A stretch of 54,475 bases of DNA, taken from NCBI GenBank assembly GCA_913775975.1, contig CAJYLQ010000024.1:1-54475 (forward strand). The letters are read 5' to 3'. Position 1 is the stretch's first letter. Each line of letters starts with the position of its first letter. A program made the translations under genes and the position numbers. Positions 43,010 through 54,455 of this stretch are shown here, piece by piece. Source of the stretch: an uncultured Sphingomonas sp. GTDB taxonomy: Bacteria > Pseudomonadota > Alphaproteobacteria > Sphingomonadales > Sphingomonadaceae. Below the pieces are notes generated by a model. It saw nothing but the letters and a program-made list of their open reading frames with translations, was not told the origin of the DNA and ran no database searches.

Positions 43010-43849
43010 ATGACCCCGCCGCGTATCCTCATCATCGCCGGCTCCGATTCAGGCGGCGGCGCGGGAATCCAGGCGGATATCAAGACGGTGACGATGCTGG
43101 GCGGCCACGCCATGACCGCGATCACCGCGATCACCGCGCAGAACACGCTGGGCGTCTCGGCCGTCCATCCCGTCCCCGTCGACATGGTCGTCGCGCAGAT
43201 GCGCGCCTGCATCGACGATATCGGCGTCGATGCGGTGAAGATCGGCATGATCGGTTCGGCGGACATCGCCCATGCGGTCGCCGACGTGCTGGAGGCGCTC
43301 GCCGTCCCCATCGTCTTCGATCCCGTGATGATCGCGACCAGCGGCGCGGTGCTGGCCGATGACGCGACGATCGCCGCCTTCACGCGGCTGATGCGGCTGG
43401 CGTCGATCGTGACGCCCAATCTGCCCGAACTGGCGGCCCTTGGCGGGGAGGCGCAGGTCCGCGCCCTCGGCCCCGCGCTGCTGGTCAAGGGCGGCCATGC
43501 CGAGGGCGAGACGATCGAGGACCGCCTCGTCGCCGCCGATGGCGAGACGGTCTGGACACACCCGCGCATCCACACGCCCCACACCCACGGCACCGGCTGC
43601 ACGCTGGCCAGCGGCATCGCCACCGGGCTCGGCGCCGGCCTGTCGCTGCCCGACGCCTGCGACCGCGCCATCGCCTTCGTCCAGGCCGCCCTCGCCGCCG
43701 CGCCGGGATTGGGGGCCGGGCATGGCCCGATGGGGCATGGCTTGATAGAGCCCCTCCCCTTCAGGGGAGGGGTTGGGGTGGGGCTTCTCCACCGGCGCGG
43801 CGCTGAAGGAAGCGCCCCACCCCCTCCCCTGCAGGGGAAGGGGGAATAA
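43010..43849 (+). CDS. thiD: Hydroxymethylpyrimidine/phosphomethylpyrimidine kinase
   Basis: The 279-residue protein has the ThiD ribokinase-fold features: ILIIAGSDSGGGAGIQADIK at residues 6-25, AITAQNTLGV, IGMIGSADI, and the anion hole and base in HTHGTGCTLASGIATGL. It phosphorylates the pyrimidine precursor in thiamine synthesis. The enzyme should end near HGPMGHG (about residue 242); the last 34 or so residues are encoded by a palindromic C/G-rich repeat (43751-43845) and look like an accidental tail. ATG 43010 is preferred because conserved sequence begins there. No TPP riboswitch was seen upstream. Confidence 0.93.
   Translation: MTPPRILIIAGSDSGGGAGIQADIKTVTMLGGHAMTAITAITAQNTLGVSAVHPVPVDMVVAQMRACIDDIGVDAVKIGMIGSADIAHAVADVLEALAVPIVFDPVMIATSGAVLADDATIAAFTRLMRLASIVTPNLPELAALGGEAQVRALGPALLVKGGHAEGETIEDRLVAADGETVWTHPRIHTPHTHGTGCTLASGIATGLGAGLSLPDACDRAIAFVQAALAAAPGLGAGHGPMGHGLIEPLPFRGGVGVGLLHRRGAEGSAPPPPLQGKGE
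43751..43845. repeat. Long C/G-rich inverted repeat overlapping the thiD end
   Basis: CCCCTCCCC-TTCA-GGGGAGGGG forms a first hairpin (43751-43772). GGGGTGGGGC (43775-43784) pairs with GCCCCACCCC (43814-43823), and CCCCTGCAGGGG (43826-43837) forms a terminal palindrome. The element is in frame with thiD and ends just before the rnhB ATG, where its GGGGAAGGGGGA arm provides the ribosome binding site. Confidence 0.8.
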
Positions 43850-44493
43850 TGCCCGGCCTGCGCTACGAAAAGCTCCACCTCCCCCCCGTCGCCGGCGTGG
43901 ACGAGGCGGGGCGCGGCCCGCTCGCGGGGCCGGTCGTCGCCGCCGCCGTGGTCCTGCCCCCTCGCGGCGTCCCGCGCGGGATCGACGATTCGAAGAAGCT
44001 GTCCGCCGCGGAACGCCAGCGCCTCCACGCGCGCATCCTGGACTGTGCGCAGGTCGGCATCGGCATCGTCGGGCCGGAAGAGATCGACACGCTCAACATC
44101 TATTGGGCGACGATGAAGGCGATGACGCTGGCGGTCGACCGGCTGTGCGAGGGGCTGGGTTGCCCGCCCGGCCATGTGCTGGTGGACGGCAACCGCCTGC
44201 CGCGCTGGACCTATCAGGCGACCGCGATCGTCTCCGGCGATGCGCACAGCCGCTCGATCGCCGCCGCCTCGATCATCGCCAAGCACACGCGCGACACGCT
44301 GATGCTGGAACATGCGGAACGCTACCCGCACTACAACTGGCATTCGAACAAGGGCTATGGCTGCCCGCATCACCTCGCCGCGCTGCGCGAACACGGGCCC
44401 ACCCCCCTCCACCGCCGCAGCTTCGCCCCCGTCGCCGCCGCTTTTGCGCGGATGAGCGCCTGTTCGGAAACTCGCGAAGACGCGAGTTTCTAG
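43849..44493 (+). CDS. rnhB: Ribonuclease HII
   Basis: The 214-residue enzyme has the RNase HII motif VAGVDEAGRGPLAGPVVAAA near residues 12-31, DDSKKLSAAERQ, and HSRSIAAASIIAKHTRD with the remaining catalytic acids. It removes ribonucleotides embedded in DNA. The ATG shares one base with the thiD stop (TAATG). The last residues ETREDASF are encoded by the left and right arms of a perfect hairpin (44467-44490), so the natural C-terminus may have been altered by repeat insertion. rnhB next to ccrM is a common alphaproteobacterial arrangement. Confidence 0.95.
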   Translation: MPGLRYEKLHLPPVAGVDEAGRGPLAGPVVAAAVVLPPRGVPRGIDDSKKLSAAERQRLHARILDCAQVGIGIVGPEEIDTLNIYWATMKAMTLAVDRLCEGLGCPPGHVLVDGNRLPRWTYQATAIVSGDAHSRSIAAASIIAKHTRDTLMLEHAERYPHYNWHSNKGYGCPHHLAALREHGPTPLHRRSFAPVAAAFARMSACSETREDASF

Positions 44494-44657
44494 ACGGCAC
44501 CGGCCCGCTCCCCCACCCCGCCTCCCACAAAGTATGCTTGATGGGAGGCCGGGTGGGGGAGTTTCGGGTCGATCATGCCCCCGGCATGATCTGGACAGCG
44601 CGGGGCGCTGTCCACCCGACACTGGCCGGCGCCGCAAAACGCGCGCAGGCGCGTTTT
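44467..44657. repeat. Array of five different adjacent hairpins
   Basis: Five inverted repeats follow one another. 44467-44490 is GAAACTCGCG/CGCGAGTTTC with loop AAGA. 44508-44561 has 20-base arms pairing at 19 positions around a 14-base loop. 44571-44591 is GATCATGCC/GGCATGATC with loop CCC. 44592-44614 is TGGACAGCGC/GCGCTGTCCA with loop GGG. 44636-44657 is AAAACGCGC/GCGCGTTTT with loop GCAG. The units are unrelated in sequence. The first begins inside rnhB. This mosaic resembles a compound REP/BIME-like element. Confidence 0.85.
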
Positions 44658-44669
44658 CAAACGGACCCT

Positions 44670-44808
44670 GAGTCTTGCATGACACACCCGCAATATCTGG
44701 TGGCCGCCGAGTCGCACCATCCGCAATCGGTGGCGGCGGGCCGCGAATCAGGGTGTCGTTCAGCCGCCGTCCATGCGCCCCGTTAACTATTCGGCGCTTG
44801 ACGGATTC
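44670..44808 (+). promoter_or_regulatory. ccrM upstream region with four GANTC sites and a CtrA-like half site
   Basis: GANTC occurs at 44670-44674, 44709-44713, 44745-44749 and 44804-44808, well above the roughly one per 256 bases expected. TTAACTAT at 44783-44790 resembles the CtrA half-site TTAACCAT. In alphaproteobacteria, CcrM methylates GANTC and its own promoter is controlled by methylation state with GcrA/CtrA. Between 44494 and 44848 I see no gene, only the hairpin array and this region. Confidence 0.55.
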
Positions 44809-44827
44809 GCGCCGGGCGGCACTTTAA

Positions 44828-46000
<1,173 letters not shown>

Positions 46001-46068
46001 CCGCGATCCGCTACCTTCGCCCCGTCCGCTTCGTCGACACCCCGATCGGTCTCGACGACGGGAAGGCG

Positions 46069-47061
46069 GTGCGGCTGGCGGGCGGGCTGCAATGGTTCAC
46101 CGCCTATCAGGTCGTGACCGACGACGGCGCGCGGCGGACGGTTCCGGTGGCGGAAATCGACACACTCGGCGCGCGGGCTGTGCAACTTCATGCACACATC
46201 GTCGCACCCCGGCCGCCGCTGATGGTGGGCCCCCGCACGCTCCGGTTCGACCAGCCGCAGGTCATGGGCATCCTGAACGTGACGCCCGACAGCTTCTCCG
46301 ACGGCGGCGCGCATGGCGACGATCCGGCGGGCGCGGCGGATGCGGGCATGGCGATGCTGGCGGCGGGCGCGGCGCTGGTCGATCTGGGCGGCGAATCCAC
46401 CCGCCCCGGCGCCGCAACCGTCTGGGAAGGCGACGAGATCGCCCGCACCCGCCCGGTCGTGGAACGGCTGGCCCGCGCCGGTGCGCTCGTCTCGATCGAC
46501 ACGCGCAAGGCGGCGGTGATGGAGGCGGCGCTGGCCGCCGGGGCCGGCATCGTCAACGACGTATCGGCATTGTTGTGGGATACGGACGCGCCCGCGCTAA
46601 TCGCGCGCGCCGGCTGCCCCGTCGTCCTGATGCACTCCCCCGACCCCGACAAGGGCGGCCATGGCCGCATGACACCCGGCGATCCGGTCGGCACGGTGTT
46701 CGAATGGCTTGAGCGGCGGGTCGCGGCGGTGATGGCGGCGGGCGTGCCGCGCGAGCGGATCGTCGTCGATCCCGGCATCGGCTTCGGCAAGTCGCTGGCC
46801 GAAAATCTGGCGCTGTTGAACGGACTTGCCGCATTTCACGGCCTGGGCTGCCCCGTCCTGCTGGGCGCCAGCCGCAAGCGGCTGATCGGCGCGCTGTCCA
46901 ACGAGGCGCCCGTCGATCAGCGGCTGGGCGGCAGCATCGCGCTGGCGCTGAAGGGGGCGGAGGCGGGCGTCCAGCTGCTGCGCGTCCATGACGTCGCCGA
47001 AACCGTGCAGGCGCTGCGGGTCTGGCGGGGCCTGCGTGACCGGGCGCTGGTGGGCGATTGA
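46069..47061 (+). CDS. folP: Dihydropteroate synthase with sphingomonad-type N-terminal extension
   Basis: The core from MGILNVTPDSFSDGG (near 46264) through GGESTRPGA, SIDTRKAAVM, VDPGIGFGKSLAEN and LLGASRKRLIG is dihydropteroate synthase, which joins p-aminobenzoate to the pterin in folate synthesis. Coding-like sequence (YLRPVRFVDTPIGLDDGKAV) extends upstream to about 46006, directly behind the ccrM stop at 46000. That stretch has no ATG, GTG or TTG in frame before GTG 46069, which has GGGAAGG just upstream. Either the protein starts at 46069, or a rare start such as ATC 46006 or a start inside ccrM (ATG 45847) is used. The extreme N-terminus is therefore uncertain. Confidence 0.9.
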   Translation: MRLAGGLQWFTAYQVVTDDGARRTVPVAEIDTLGARAVQLHAHIVAPRPPLMVGPRTLRFDQPQVMGILNVTPDSFSDGGAHGDDPAGAADAGMAMLAAGAALVDLGGESTRPGAATVWEGDEIARTRPVVERLARAGALVSIDTRKAAVMEAALAAGAGIVNDVSALLWDTDAPALIARAGCPVVLMHSPDPDKGGHGRMTPGDPVGTVFEWLERRVAAVMAAGVPRERIVVDPGIGFGKSLAENLALLNGLAAFHGLGCPVLLGASRKRLIGALSNEAPVDQRLGGSIALALKGAEAGVQLLRVHDVAETVQALRVWRGLRDRALVGD

Positions 47062-47137
47062 TCGAAGTTGTCCGTTTTGCGTTACGCCGTATCATCGGCC
47101 TAATCCGCCGATATGTCGCAACAATCAAGGTAACGGG

Positions 47138-48022
47138 ATGATCGTCGACGCCGCACCACGCCTCAGCCGCATCGTAAGCGAGGTCTGGAAACCCCTGCTG
47201 ATCCTGGCGGTGTGGGATATCATCGTCACCGTCACCTACTTCATCCTGCCGTTCAAGGCGCCGTCGCTGCCGCTGACGCTGTTCGGCTCGGCACTGGCGC
47301 TGTTCCTGGGGTTTCGCGACAATTCCGCCTATCAGCGCTGGTGGGAGGGACGCGTGCTGTGGGGCGCGATGATCAACGCCTCGCGCAGCCTGGCGCGCGC
47401 CGCCCGCAACTTCCTGCCCGAACCCGAGGGGCATGACCTGAAGCGCACGATCGTGCTGCGCCACGTCGCCTATGTGAACGCGCTGCGCTGCCAGCTGCGC
47501 CGCCAGCCGGCCGACCAGGAAGTGCTGCGCTTCCTGTCGCGGGGCGAGGCGGAGCCCGCCTTGCAGCGCGTCAACATCGCCAACGGCATCGTCGACGGCA
47601 CCGGCCGCCGCATCGACACCGCGCGGCGCAACGGCTGGATCGACACGATCCAGCAGACGTCGATGGAAAGCGTGCTGATCGACATCGCCAACGCGCAGGG
47701 AGGGATGGAGCGGCTGAAGAACACGCCGCTGCCCAACCAGTATCGCTTCTTCCCGACGTTCTTCACGCACCTGTTCTGCGTGCTGCTGCCGATCGGGTTG
47801 GTCGAATCGCTGGGCTATGCAACGCCGCTCGGCTCGACGATCGCGGGGCTGATGTTCCTCGCCATCCTGCAGATCGGCGACGATCTGGTCGATCCGTTCG
47901 CCAACACCGTCCACGACGTGCCGCTGTCGGCGATGTGCCGGACGATCGAGATCGACCTGCTGCAGGCGATCGGCGAGCAGCCGCCCGAACCGCTGAAGCC
48001 GGACAAGGGCGTGCTGTGGTGA
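47138..48022 (+). CDS. Bestrophin-like chloride channel protein
   Basis: The 294-residue membrane protein has two N-terminal helices (PLLILAVWDIIVTVTYFILP and LTLFGSALALFLGFRDNSAY), the motif RDNSAYQRWWEGR, and later FFPTFFTHLFCVLLPIGLVE and IGDDLVDPFANTVHDVPL, which form the bestrophin family signature. Bacterial homologues form pentameric anion or cation channels. ATG 47138 follows AAGGTAACGGG. It stands between folP and a hydrolase gene without overlap, and may be a single-gene unit. Confidence 0.9.
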   Translation: MIVDAAPRLSRIVSEVWKPLLILAVWDIIVTVTYFILPFKAPSLPLTLFGSALALFLGFRDNSAYQRWWEGRVLWGAMINASRSLARAARNFLPEPEGHDLKRTIVLRHVAYVNALRCQLRRQPADQEVLRFLSRGEAEPALQRVNIANGIVDGTGRRIDTARRNGWIDTIQQTSMESVLIDIANAQGGMERLKNTPLPNQYRFFPTFFTHLFCVLLPIGLVESLGYATPLGSTIAGLMFLAILQIGDDLVDPFANTVHDVPLSAMCRTIEIDLLQAIGEQPPEPLKPDKGVLW

Positions 48023-48059
48023 CATTGACCGGGCGGACCCAAGGCGACAGGACAGTGGC

Positions 48060-48725
48060 ATGACCGACCAGCCGCCGCTTCGCGCCACCATCATCCCCGT
48101 CACGCCGCTGCAGCAGAACTGCACCCTGATCTGGTGTACCGCGACGATGAAGGCGGCGGTGGTCGATCCGGGCGGCGACCTGCCCCGCATCCGCGACGCC
48201 ATCGCCAAGGCGGGCGTGACGGTGGAGAAGATCCTGCTGACGCACGGCCATATCGACCATGCCGGCGAGGCGAAGCCGCTGGCCGACGAGCTGGGCGTGC
48301 CGATCGAGGGCCCGCACGAGGCGGACCGATTCTGGATCGCGCGGCTGGACGAGGACGGGCGCAATTACGGCATCCGCGGCGTGGTGTTCGAGCCGGACCG
48401 CTGGCTGGAGGACGGCGACACCGTCACCATCGGCGACCTGACGCTGGACGTGTACCTGACCCCCGGCCACACGCCCGGCCATGTGATCTTCCATCACGCG
48501 CCGTCCAAGTTCGCGCAGGTCGGTGACGTGCTGTTCCAAGGGTCGATCGGCCGCACCGACTTTCCGCTGGGCAGCCATGACGACCTGATCCGGTCGGTCG
48601 TGGAGAAGCTGTGGCCGCTGGGCGACGTGACGTTCGTACCCGGCCACGGCCCCGCCAGCACCTTCGCGCATGAGCGGCGGACGAACCCCTTCGTCGGCGA
48701 CGCGGCGCTGGCCGGACGGGGCTGA
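48060..48725 (+). CDS. Metallo-beta-lactamase-fold hydrolase, glyoxalase II-like (YcbL type)
   Basis: The 221-residue protein has the metal motif THGHIDHAG near residue 60, TPGHTPGHVIFHH, GDVLFQGSIGRTDFPLG and a final PGHGPAST histidine. This is the small type II glyoxalase/YcbL pattern, a thioester or sulphur-compound hydrolase; substrate is not certain. It overlaps nothing. A GGACAGTGGC segment before ATG 48060 offers only a weak binding site. It is convergent with the M28 peptidase gene, with a strong hairpin between. Confidence 0.9.
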   Translation: MTDQPPLRATIIPVTPLQQNCTLIWCTATMKAAVVDPGGDLPRIRDAIAKAGVTVEKILLTHGHIDHAGEAKPLADELGVPIEGPHEADRFWIARLDEDGRNYGIRGVVFEPDRWLEDGDTVTIGDLTLDVYLTPGHTPGHVIFHHAPSKFAQVGDVLFQGSIGRTDFPLGSHDDLIRSVVEKLWPLGDVTFVPGHGPASTFAHERRTNPFVGDAALAGRG

Positions 48726-48756
48726 GGACACGCTGAGGACGCAAGGGTCGCGATGG

Positions 48757-48776
48757 TCCCCGGCCGAAGCCGGGGA
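48757..48776. terminator. Perfect hairpin between convergent genes
   Basis: TCCCCGGC and GCCGGGGA pair over eight bases around CGAA. The hairpin lies between the stop of the hydrolase gene and that of the M28 peptidase and could end both transcripts, although there is no T-run. Its core is related to the palindrome at 42764-42781. Confidence 0.55.
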
Positions 48777-48790
48777 AGGCGCGCCGCCGG

Positions 48791-50440
<1,650 letters not shown>

Positions 50441-50720
50441 GGGCTGGGGGCTCTCCGAACCGACAAGGGGCAAGTGAACGTTGAGAATGTTGAGGCCTGT
50501 GGAGGGTGTCCTCAACTTTCGCACGGGCGCCCGGCATTTGCGCGGGCGGTGTTGCTTTTCCGGCACATGACAGGGGTTCCGGGCATCGGCAATCCATAGC
50601 GCAACAGGGGTGGCGTAGGACAGCCGCCCGCCCCCGTGCCATGGGCGCTTCCGGTCCCGGTGCCGCGACCGCGCGGGATGCCGGGACGCGGCGGGCATGA
50701 CGAAGCGTCCACCCGACGCC

Positions 50721-50748
50721 TTGCGCATTTGGCGCAATCCGCTATAGG
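50721..50748 (+). promoter_or_regulatory. Probable sigma-70 promoter of the rpmF operon
   Basis: TTGCGC (50721-50726) and TATAGG (50743-50748) are separated by 16 bases, a good housekeeping promoter match, about 100 bases before rpmF. The rest of the 408-base gap between the peptidase and rpmF (50441-50848) shows no convincing gene. Confidence 0.55.
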
Positions 50749-50848
50749 GCGCCGCTTCGCGACAGGTCCGATCGCTCGCCCGGCTCTCATGCCGTGTGGT
50801 GGCCGTGCCCGTCTCTGCCGGTTCAACATATCTATCTAAGGTGCCGCA

Positions 50849-51028
50849 ATGGCCGTCCCCAAGAGAAAGACTTCGCCCTCCAAGCGCGGCATGCGTCGTG
50901 GCCATGATTCGCTGACGATCGCGGCGTTCCAGGAATGCCCGAACTGCGGCGAGCTGAAGCGCCCGCACGTGCTGTGCGGCGCCTGCGGCCATTATAACGG
51001 CCGTGAGGTCGTCTCGGTCGAGGCCTAA
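50849..51028 (+). CDS. rpmF: 50S ribosomal protein L32
   Basis: The 59-residue protein begins [20 protein letters not shown] and has a zinc-ribbon pattern [18 protein letters not shown], both diagnostic of L32. It is a component of the large ribosomal subunit. In alphaproteobacteria rpmF is usually upstream of plsX and fabH, exactly as here, linking ribosome and fatty-acid synthesis. The gene is 27 bases upstream of plsX. Confidence 0.97.
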   Translation: MAVPKRKTSPSKRGMRRGHDSLTIAAFQECPNCGELKRPHVLCGACGHYNGREVVSVEA

Positions 51029-51055
51029 GGCACACAACGGACCGTCTTGCCCGCA

Positions 51056-52087
51056 ATGACCGACCAGCCCTGCATTGCCGTCGACGCGATGGGCGGCGAC
51101 GAGGGGCTGGCCGTGATGCTGGCCGGCGCCGCACGCGCGCGCCGGCAGCATGACGGGCTGCGGTTCCTGCTGGTCGGCGACGAAGCCGCGATTCGCGCGG
51201 GGCTTGAGGGGCATCCGAACCTCAGCCAGCATTCCGAGATCGTCCATGCGCCCGAACTCGTCGGATCGGCCGAAAAGCCGAGCCAGGCGATCCGCCGCGC
51301 CAAGGTGACGTCGATGGGCGTCGCGATCGGGCTGGTAAAGCAGGGCCGCGCCGCCGCCGCCGTCTCCGCCGGCAATACCGGCGCGCTGATGGCGATGTCC
51401 AAGCTGGCGCTGCGCATGTTGCCGGGGATCGACCGGCCGGCGCTGGCCGCGCCGATGCCGACGCTGGGCGACAACGACGTCGTCATGCTGGACCTGGGCG
51501 CGAACACCGAGTGCGACGCCCGCAACCTCGTCCAGTTCGCGGTGATGGGTGCCGCCTATGCGCGCATCATCTTCGAGCTGGAGCGGCCGCGCGTCGCGCT
51601 GCTCAACATCGGGTCCGAGGATCAGAAGGGCACCGACGAGATCCGCGACGCCGCCGCGCAGCTGAAGGCGCAGACGCACCTGCCGCTGGCGTTCACCGGC
51701 TTCGTCGAGGGCAACCAGCTGGCGCGCGGGCATCACGACGTGGTGGTCTGCGACGGCTTTGCCGGCAACATCGCGCTGAAGACCGCCGAGGGGACCGCGC
51801 GCTTCGTCGCGGACCTGTTGAAGCGCGCCTTCACCAGCTCCACCCGGTCGAAGATCGGTTTCCTGATCTCCCGCCCGGCGACGCAGCTGTTGCGCGATCA
51901 TCTGGATCCCAACAATCATAACGGGGCGGTGTTCGTGGGATTGAACGGGATCGTCGTGAAGAGCCATGGCAGCGCCAACGAGATCGGCGTGGCGACCGCG
52001 ATCGGCAATGCGGCCAAGCTGGTCCGCGCCGACCTGACGCGCCGCATCGCCGAGGATCTGGCCGAATTCGAGGCGGCGGCGGCATGA
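51056..52087 (+). CDS. plsX: Phosphate acyltransferase PlsX
   Basis: The 343-residue protein begins [19 protein letters not shown] and contains [38 protein letters not shown] and [14 protein letters not shown], all PlsX signatures. It makes acyl-phosphate from acyl-ACP for phospholipid synthesis. ATG 51056 is used; the alternative TTG 51047 has no binding site. It overlaps fabH by four bases (ATGA). Confidence 0.97.
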   Translation: MTDQPCIAVDAMGGDEGLAVMLAGAARARRQHDGLRFLLVGDEAAIRAGLEGHPNLSQHSEIVHAPELVGSAEKPSQAIRRAKVTSMGVAIGLVKQGRAAAAVSAGNTGALMAMSKLALRMLPGIDRPALAAPMPTLGDNDVVMLDLGANTECDARNLVQFAVMGAAYARIIFELERPRVALLNIGSEDQKGTDEIRDAAAQLKAQTHLPLAFTGFVEGNQLARGHHDVVVCDGFAGNIALKTAEGTARFVADLLKRAFTSSTRSKIGFLISRPATQLLRDHLDPNNHNGAVFVGLNGIVVKSHGSANEIGVATAIGNAAKLVRADLTRRIAEDLAEFEAAAA

Positions 52088-53064
52088 TCCGCGCGGTCGT
52101 CACCGGCACCGGCTCCGCCCTGCCCGTCCGCCGCGTGTCGAACGCGGAGCTGGCGCAGGAGGTTGACACCAGCGACGAGTGGATCGTCGAGCGCACCGGC
52201 ATCCGCTTCCGCCACCTCGCCGGCCCGGACGAGACGACCGCGACGCTGGCACGCGATGCCGCCAGCGCGGCGATCGCGGCGGCGGGCCTGTCGGCGCAGG
52301 ACATCGACCTGATCGTGCTGGCGACCGCGACGCCGGACCAGACCTTTCCCGCCACCGCCACCAAGGTGCAGGCGATGCTGGGCATCGACGACTGCGTCGC
52401 GTTCGACGTGGCGGCGGTGTGCTCCGGCTTCCTCTATGCCGTGCAGGTCGCCGATTCGATGCTGCGCACCGGCGTTCATGCCCGCGCGCTGGTGATCGGC
52501 GCGGAAACGTTCAGCCGCATCCTCGACTGGGAGGACCGCACCACCTGCGTCCTGTTCGGCGACGGCGCGGGCGCGATCGTGCTCGAAGCGCAGGAGAGCG
52601 CCGACGACGTGTCGAGCCCCGGCGCGCGCGGCATTCTGGCGGCCAAGCTCCACGCCGACGGGCGTCACAACGAACTGCTCTACGTCGACGGTGGTCCCTC
52701 GACCACCGGCACGGTCGGCAAGCTTCGCATGAAGGGGCGCGAGGTATTCCGCCACGCCGTCACCAACCTGTCGGCGGTGATGGCGGAGGCGTTGAAGGGC
52801 ATCGACCTCACCCCCGATCAGGTCGACTGGGTTGTGCCCCACCAGGCGAACGCGCGCATTCTCGATGCGACCGCGCGCAAGCTCGGGCTGCCGGCCGAGC
52901 GCGTGATCGTGACGGTCGACCAGCACGCCAACACTTCCGCCGCCTCGGTTCCGCTCGCGCTCGACACGGCGGTGCGCGACGGGCGGATCAAGCCCGGCCA
53001 CCTTGTGGTGCTGGAGGCCATGGGCGGCGGCTTCACGTGGGGCGCGGCGGTGCTGCGCGTCTGA
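52084..53064 (+). CDS. fabH: 3-oxoacyl-ACP synthase III
   Basis: The 326-residue thiolase-fold enzyme has the active-site cysteine in [15 protein letters not shown] (Cys113), histidine in [14 protein letters not shown] and asparagine in [15 protein letters not shown], completing the Cys-His-Asn triad. It starts fatty-acid synthesis by condensing acetyl-CoA with malonyl-ACP. Usual length; starts inside the plsX stop. A 91-base gap then separates it from ihfA. Confidence 0.97.
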   Translation: MIRAVVTGTGSALPVRRVSNAELAQEVDTSDEWIVERTGIRFRHLAGPDETTATLARDAASAAIAAAGLSAQDIDLIVLATATPDQTFPATATKVQAMLGIDDCVAFDVAAVCSGFLYAVQVADSMLRTGVHARALVIGAETFSRILDWEDRTTCVLFGDGAGAIVLEAQESADDVSSPGARGILAAKLHADGRHNELLYVDGGPSTTGTVGKLRMKGREVFRHAVTNLSAVMAEALKGIDLTPDQVDWVVPHQANARILDATARKLGLPAERVIVTVDQHANTSAASVPLALDTAVRDGRIKPGHLVVLEAMGGGFTWGAAVLRV

Positions 53065-53155
53065 TCAGACGGTTGTACCGTAACGGGTACACCTGCCCAG
53101 TCGACAAAGTCGCTTCGGCTTTATACCACCGGAAAACAGGCATGTGGGGGAACCG

Positions 53156-53461
53156 ATGAGCATGACGGACGCGGGCACGCTGACACGAGCCGACTTGGCC
53201 GAGGCGCTGCACAAGCAGATCGGCCTCTCGCGCGCCGATTCCGCCCGCGTGGTCGAGCAGATCCTGGCCAAGATGTGCGAGGCATTGTCGCACGGCGAGA
53301 ACGTCAAGATCTCCGGTTTCGGCACCTTCGTGCTGCGCGACAAGGGCGAGCGGATCGGGCGCAATCCCAAAACCGGCGTGGAAGTGCCGATCGCGCCGCG
53401 CCGCGTGCTGACCTTCCGCGCCAGCCAGATGATGCGCGACCGCATCGCGGGCGCCAGCTGA
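53156..53461 (+). CDS. ihfA: Integration host factor alpha subunit
   Basis: The 101-residue protein has [40 protein letters not shown] and [19 protein letters not shown], the IHF/HU fold with the DNA-bending arm. It is a nucleoid protein that bends DNA at specific sites. ATG 53156 follows GGGGGAA; ATG 53162 is possible. Its place after plsX-fabH and before a MerR-like regulator is conserved in the group. Confidence 0.95.
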   Translation: MSMTDAGTLTRADLAEALHKQIGLSRADSARVVEQILAKMCEALSHGENVKISGFGTFVLRDKGERIGRNPKTGVEVPIAPRRVLTFRASQMMRDRIAGAS

Positions 53462-53466
53462 CGATC

Positions 53467-53892
53467 GTGGCGTCGGACGAGAAATCCGCCGCCGCCTTCC
53501 GGACGATCGGCGAGGTCGCCGCGGCGACCGGGGTCGCCCCGCACGTGCTGCGCTACTGGGAGGAACGCTTCCCGCAGCTCCGCCCGGTGACCCGCGCCGG
53601 CAACCGCCGTTACTATCGCCCTGCCGACATCGCGTTGATCGAGCGGATCGCCGCGCTGCTGGGCGGCGAGGGCTATACCATCCGCGGGGTCCAGCAACTG
53701 CTCGCGCGCGAGCGCTCAAAAAGCCGCGGCGCCACGCCCCCGGTCTCGCCCGCGCCGAGCGCCGGTGACGGTCCCGCGCCGAGCGAGACGAACCAGTCGC
53801 AGCACGAGTTGCAGGGCGAGGCCGCCACGCTCGCGCGCGTGCGGGTGGTGCGCGACTGGATCGCCGCCGCGCTGAACGACGATCGCGCTTAA
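53467..53892 (+). CDS. MerR-family transcription regulator
   Basis: The 141-residue protein has a MerR winged helix ([20 protein letters not shown], followed by WEERFPQL) and the wing segment [19 protein letters not shown]. The remaining C-terminus is short and has no metal-binding cysteines, so the effector is unknown. This gene regularly follows ihfA in alphaproteobacteria. Start is GTG 53467, six bases after the ihfA stop. It ends in a TTAA overlap with the stop of the opposite ohrR gene. Confidence 0.9.
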   Translation: MASDEKSAAAFRTIGEVAAATGVAPHVLRYWEERFPQLRPVTRAGNRRYYRPADIALIERIAALLGGEGYTIRGVQQLLARERSKSRGATPPVSPAPSAGDGPAPSETNQSQHELQGEAATLARVRVVRDWIAAALNDDRA

Positions 53893-54329
53893 TCCCCGCT
53901 GCTCTCCACCAGCGCGTCGCGTAGCGCCTGCACCTGCCCGTTGAGCGCGGCGAGCTGGTCGATCGACAGTCGCGAGCGCTCCAGCAGCCGCTCCGCCAGG
54001 CAGCCGCAGCGCGCGCGCATCGCCTGCCCCGCCTCGGTGAGGAACACCCGCACCTGACGCTCGTCGTCCGGGTTCCGCCGACGCTCGACCAGACCTGCCG
54101 TCTCCATCCGCTTCACCAGCGGCGTGATCGTGCTCGACTCGAGCGCGAGCCGCTCGGCGATCGCGCCGACGCTGCGCCCGTCCTGCTCCCACAGCGCATG
54201 CAGCACGAGATATTGCGGGTAGGTGATGCCGAGCTCGTCGAGCAGCGGCTTGTACGCCCGCCCGACCGCCATGCTGGCGGCGTAGAGCGAGAAGCAGAGC
54301 TGTTGGTCGAGCGGCAGCGGAACGGACAT
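53889..54329 (-). CDS. ohrR: Organic-peroxide sensing repressor OhrR (MarR family)
   Basis: The 146-residue MarR protein has [20 protein letters not shown] at its start, with the reactive cysteine at residue 12, and a winged helix ([20 protein letters not shown], then RNPDDERQV). Oxidation of that cysteine by organic hydroperoxide releases it from DNA. Only a second cysteine pair in [10 protein letters not shown] is seen further on, so either one- or two-cysteine mechanism is possible. It is divergent from ohr, which it should repress. Its stop shares bases with the merR stop. Confidence 0.92.
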   Translation of the reverse strand: MSVPLPLDQQLCFSLYAASMAVGRAYKPLLDELGITYPQYLVLHALWEQDGRSVGAIAERLALESSTITPLVKRMETAGLVERRRNPDDERQVRVFLTEAGQAMRARCGCLAERLLERSRLSIDQLAALNGQVQALRDALVESSGD

Positions 54330-54364
54330 TCACGTCATCCTGTCCCGCCACATAGCCCATTCCT

Positions 54365-54374
54365 TATCGCGATA
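54365..54374. promoter_or_regulatory. OhrR-operator-like palindrome in the ohrR-ohr gap
   Basis: TATCGCGATA is a perfect ten-base palindrome 36 bases upstream of the ohrR start. TATCGAGGTAATA at about 54419-54431 repeats the TATCG half. Such AT-edged palindromes in this gap are the natural place for OhrR binding; no footprint consensus for this group was available to me. Confidence 0.4.
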
Positions 54375-54455
54375 CAAATACCGCTGGACAAGCCCCGCCG
54401 GCCAGACTAGCAGCTATGTATCGAGGTAATAGTTGCCGCGACAGGAGATTGCATC

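Noticed and set aside
44467..44657. Possible CRISPR array
   Set aside because: The units are palindromes of different sequence with no repeated spacer pattern and no cas genes nearby.
50441..51967. Minus-strand extension of the M28 peptidase frame by more than 500 codons
   Set aside because: It is antisense to rpmF and plsX, is rich in Arg, His and Gly without domains, and a normal signal peptide starts at ATG 50440.
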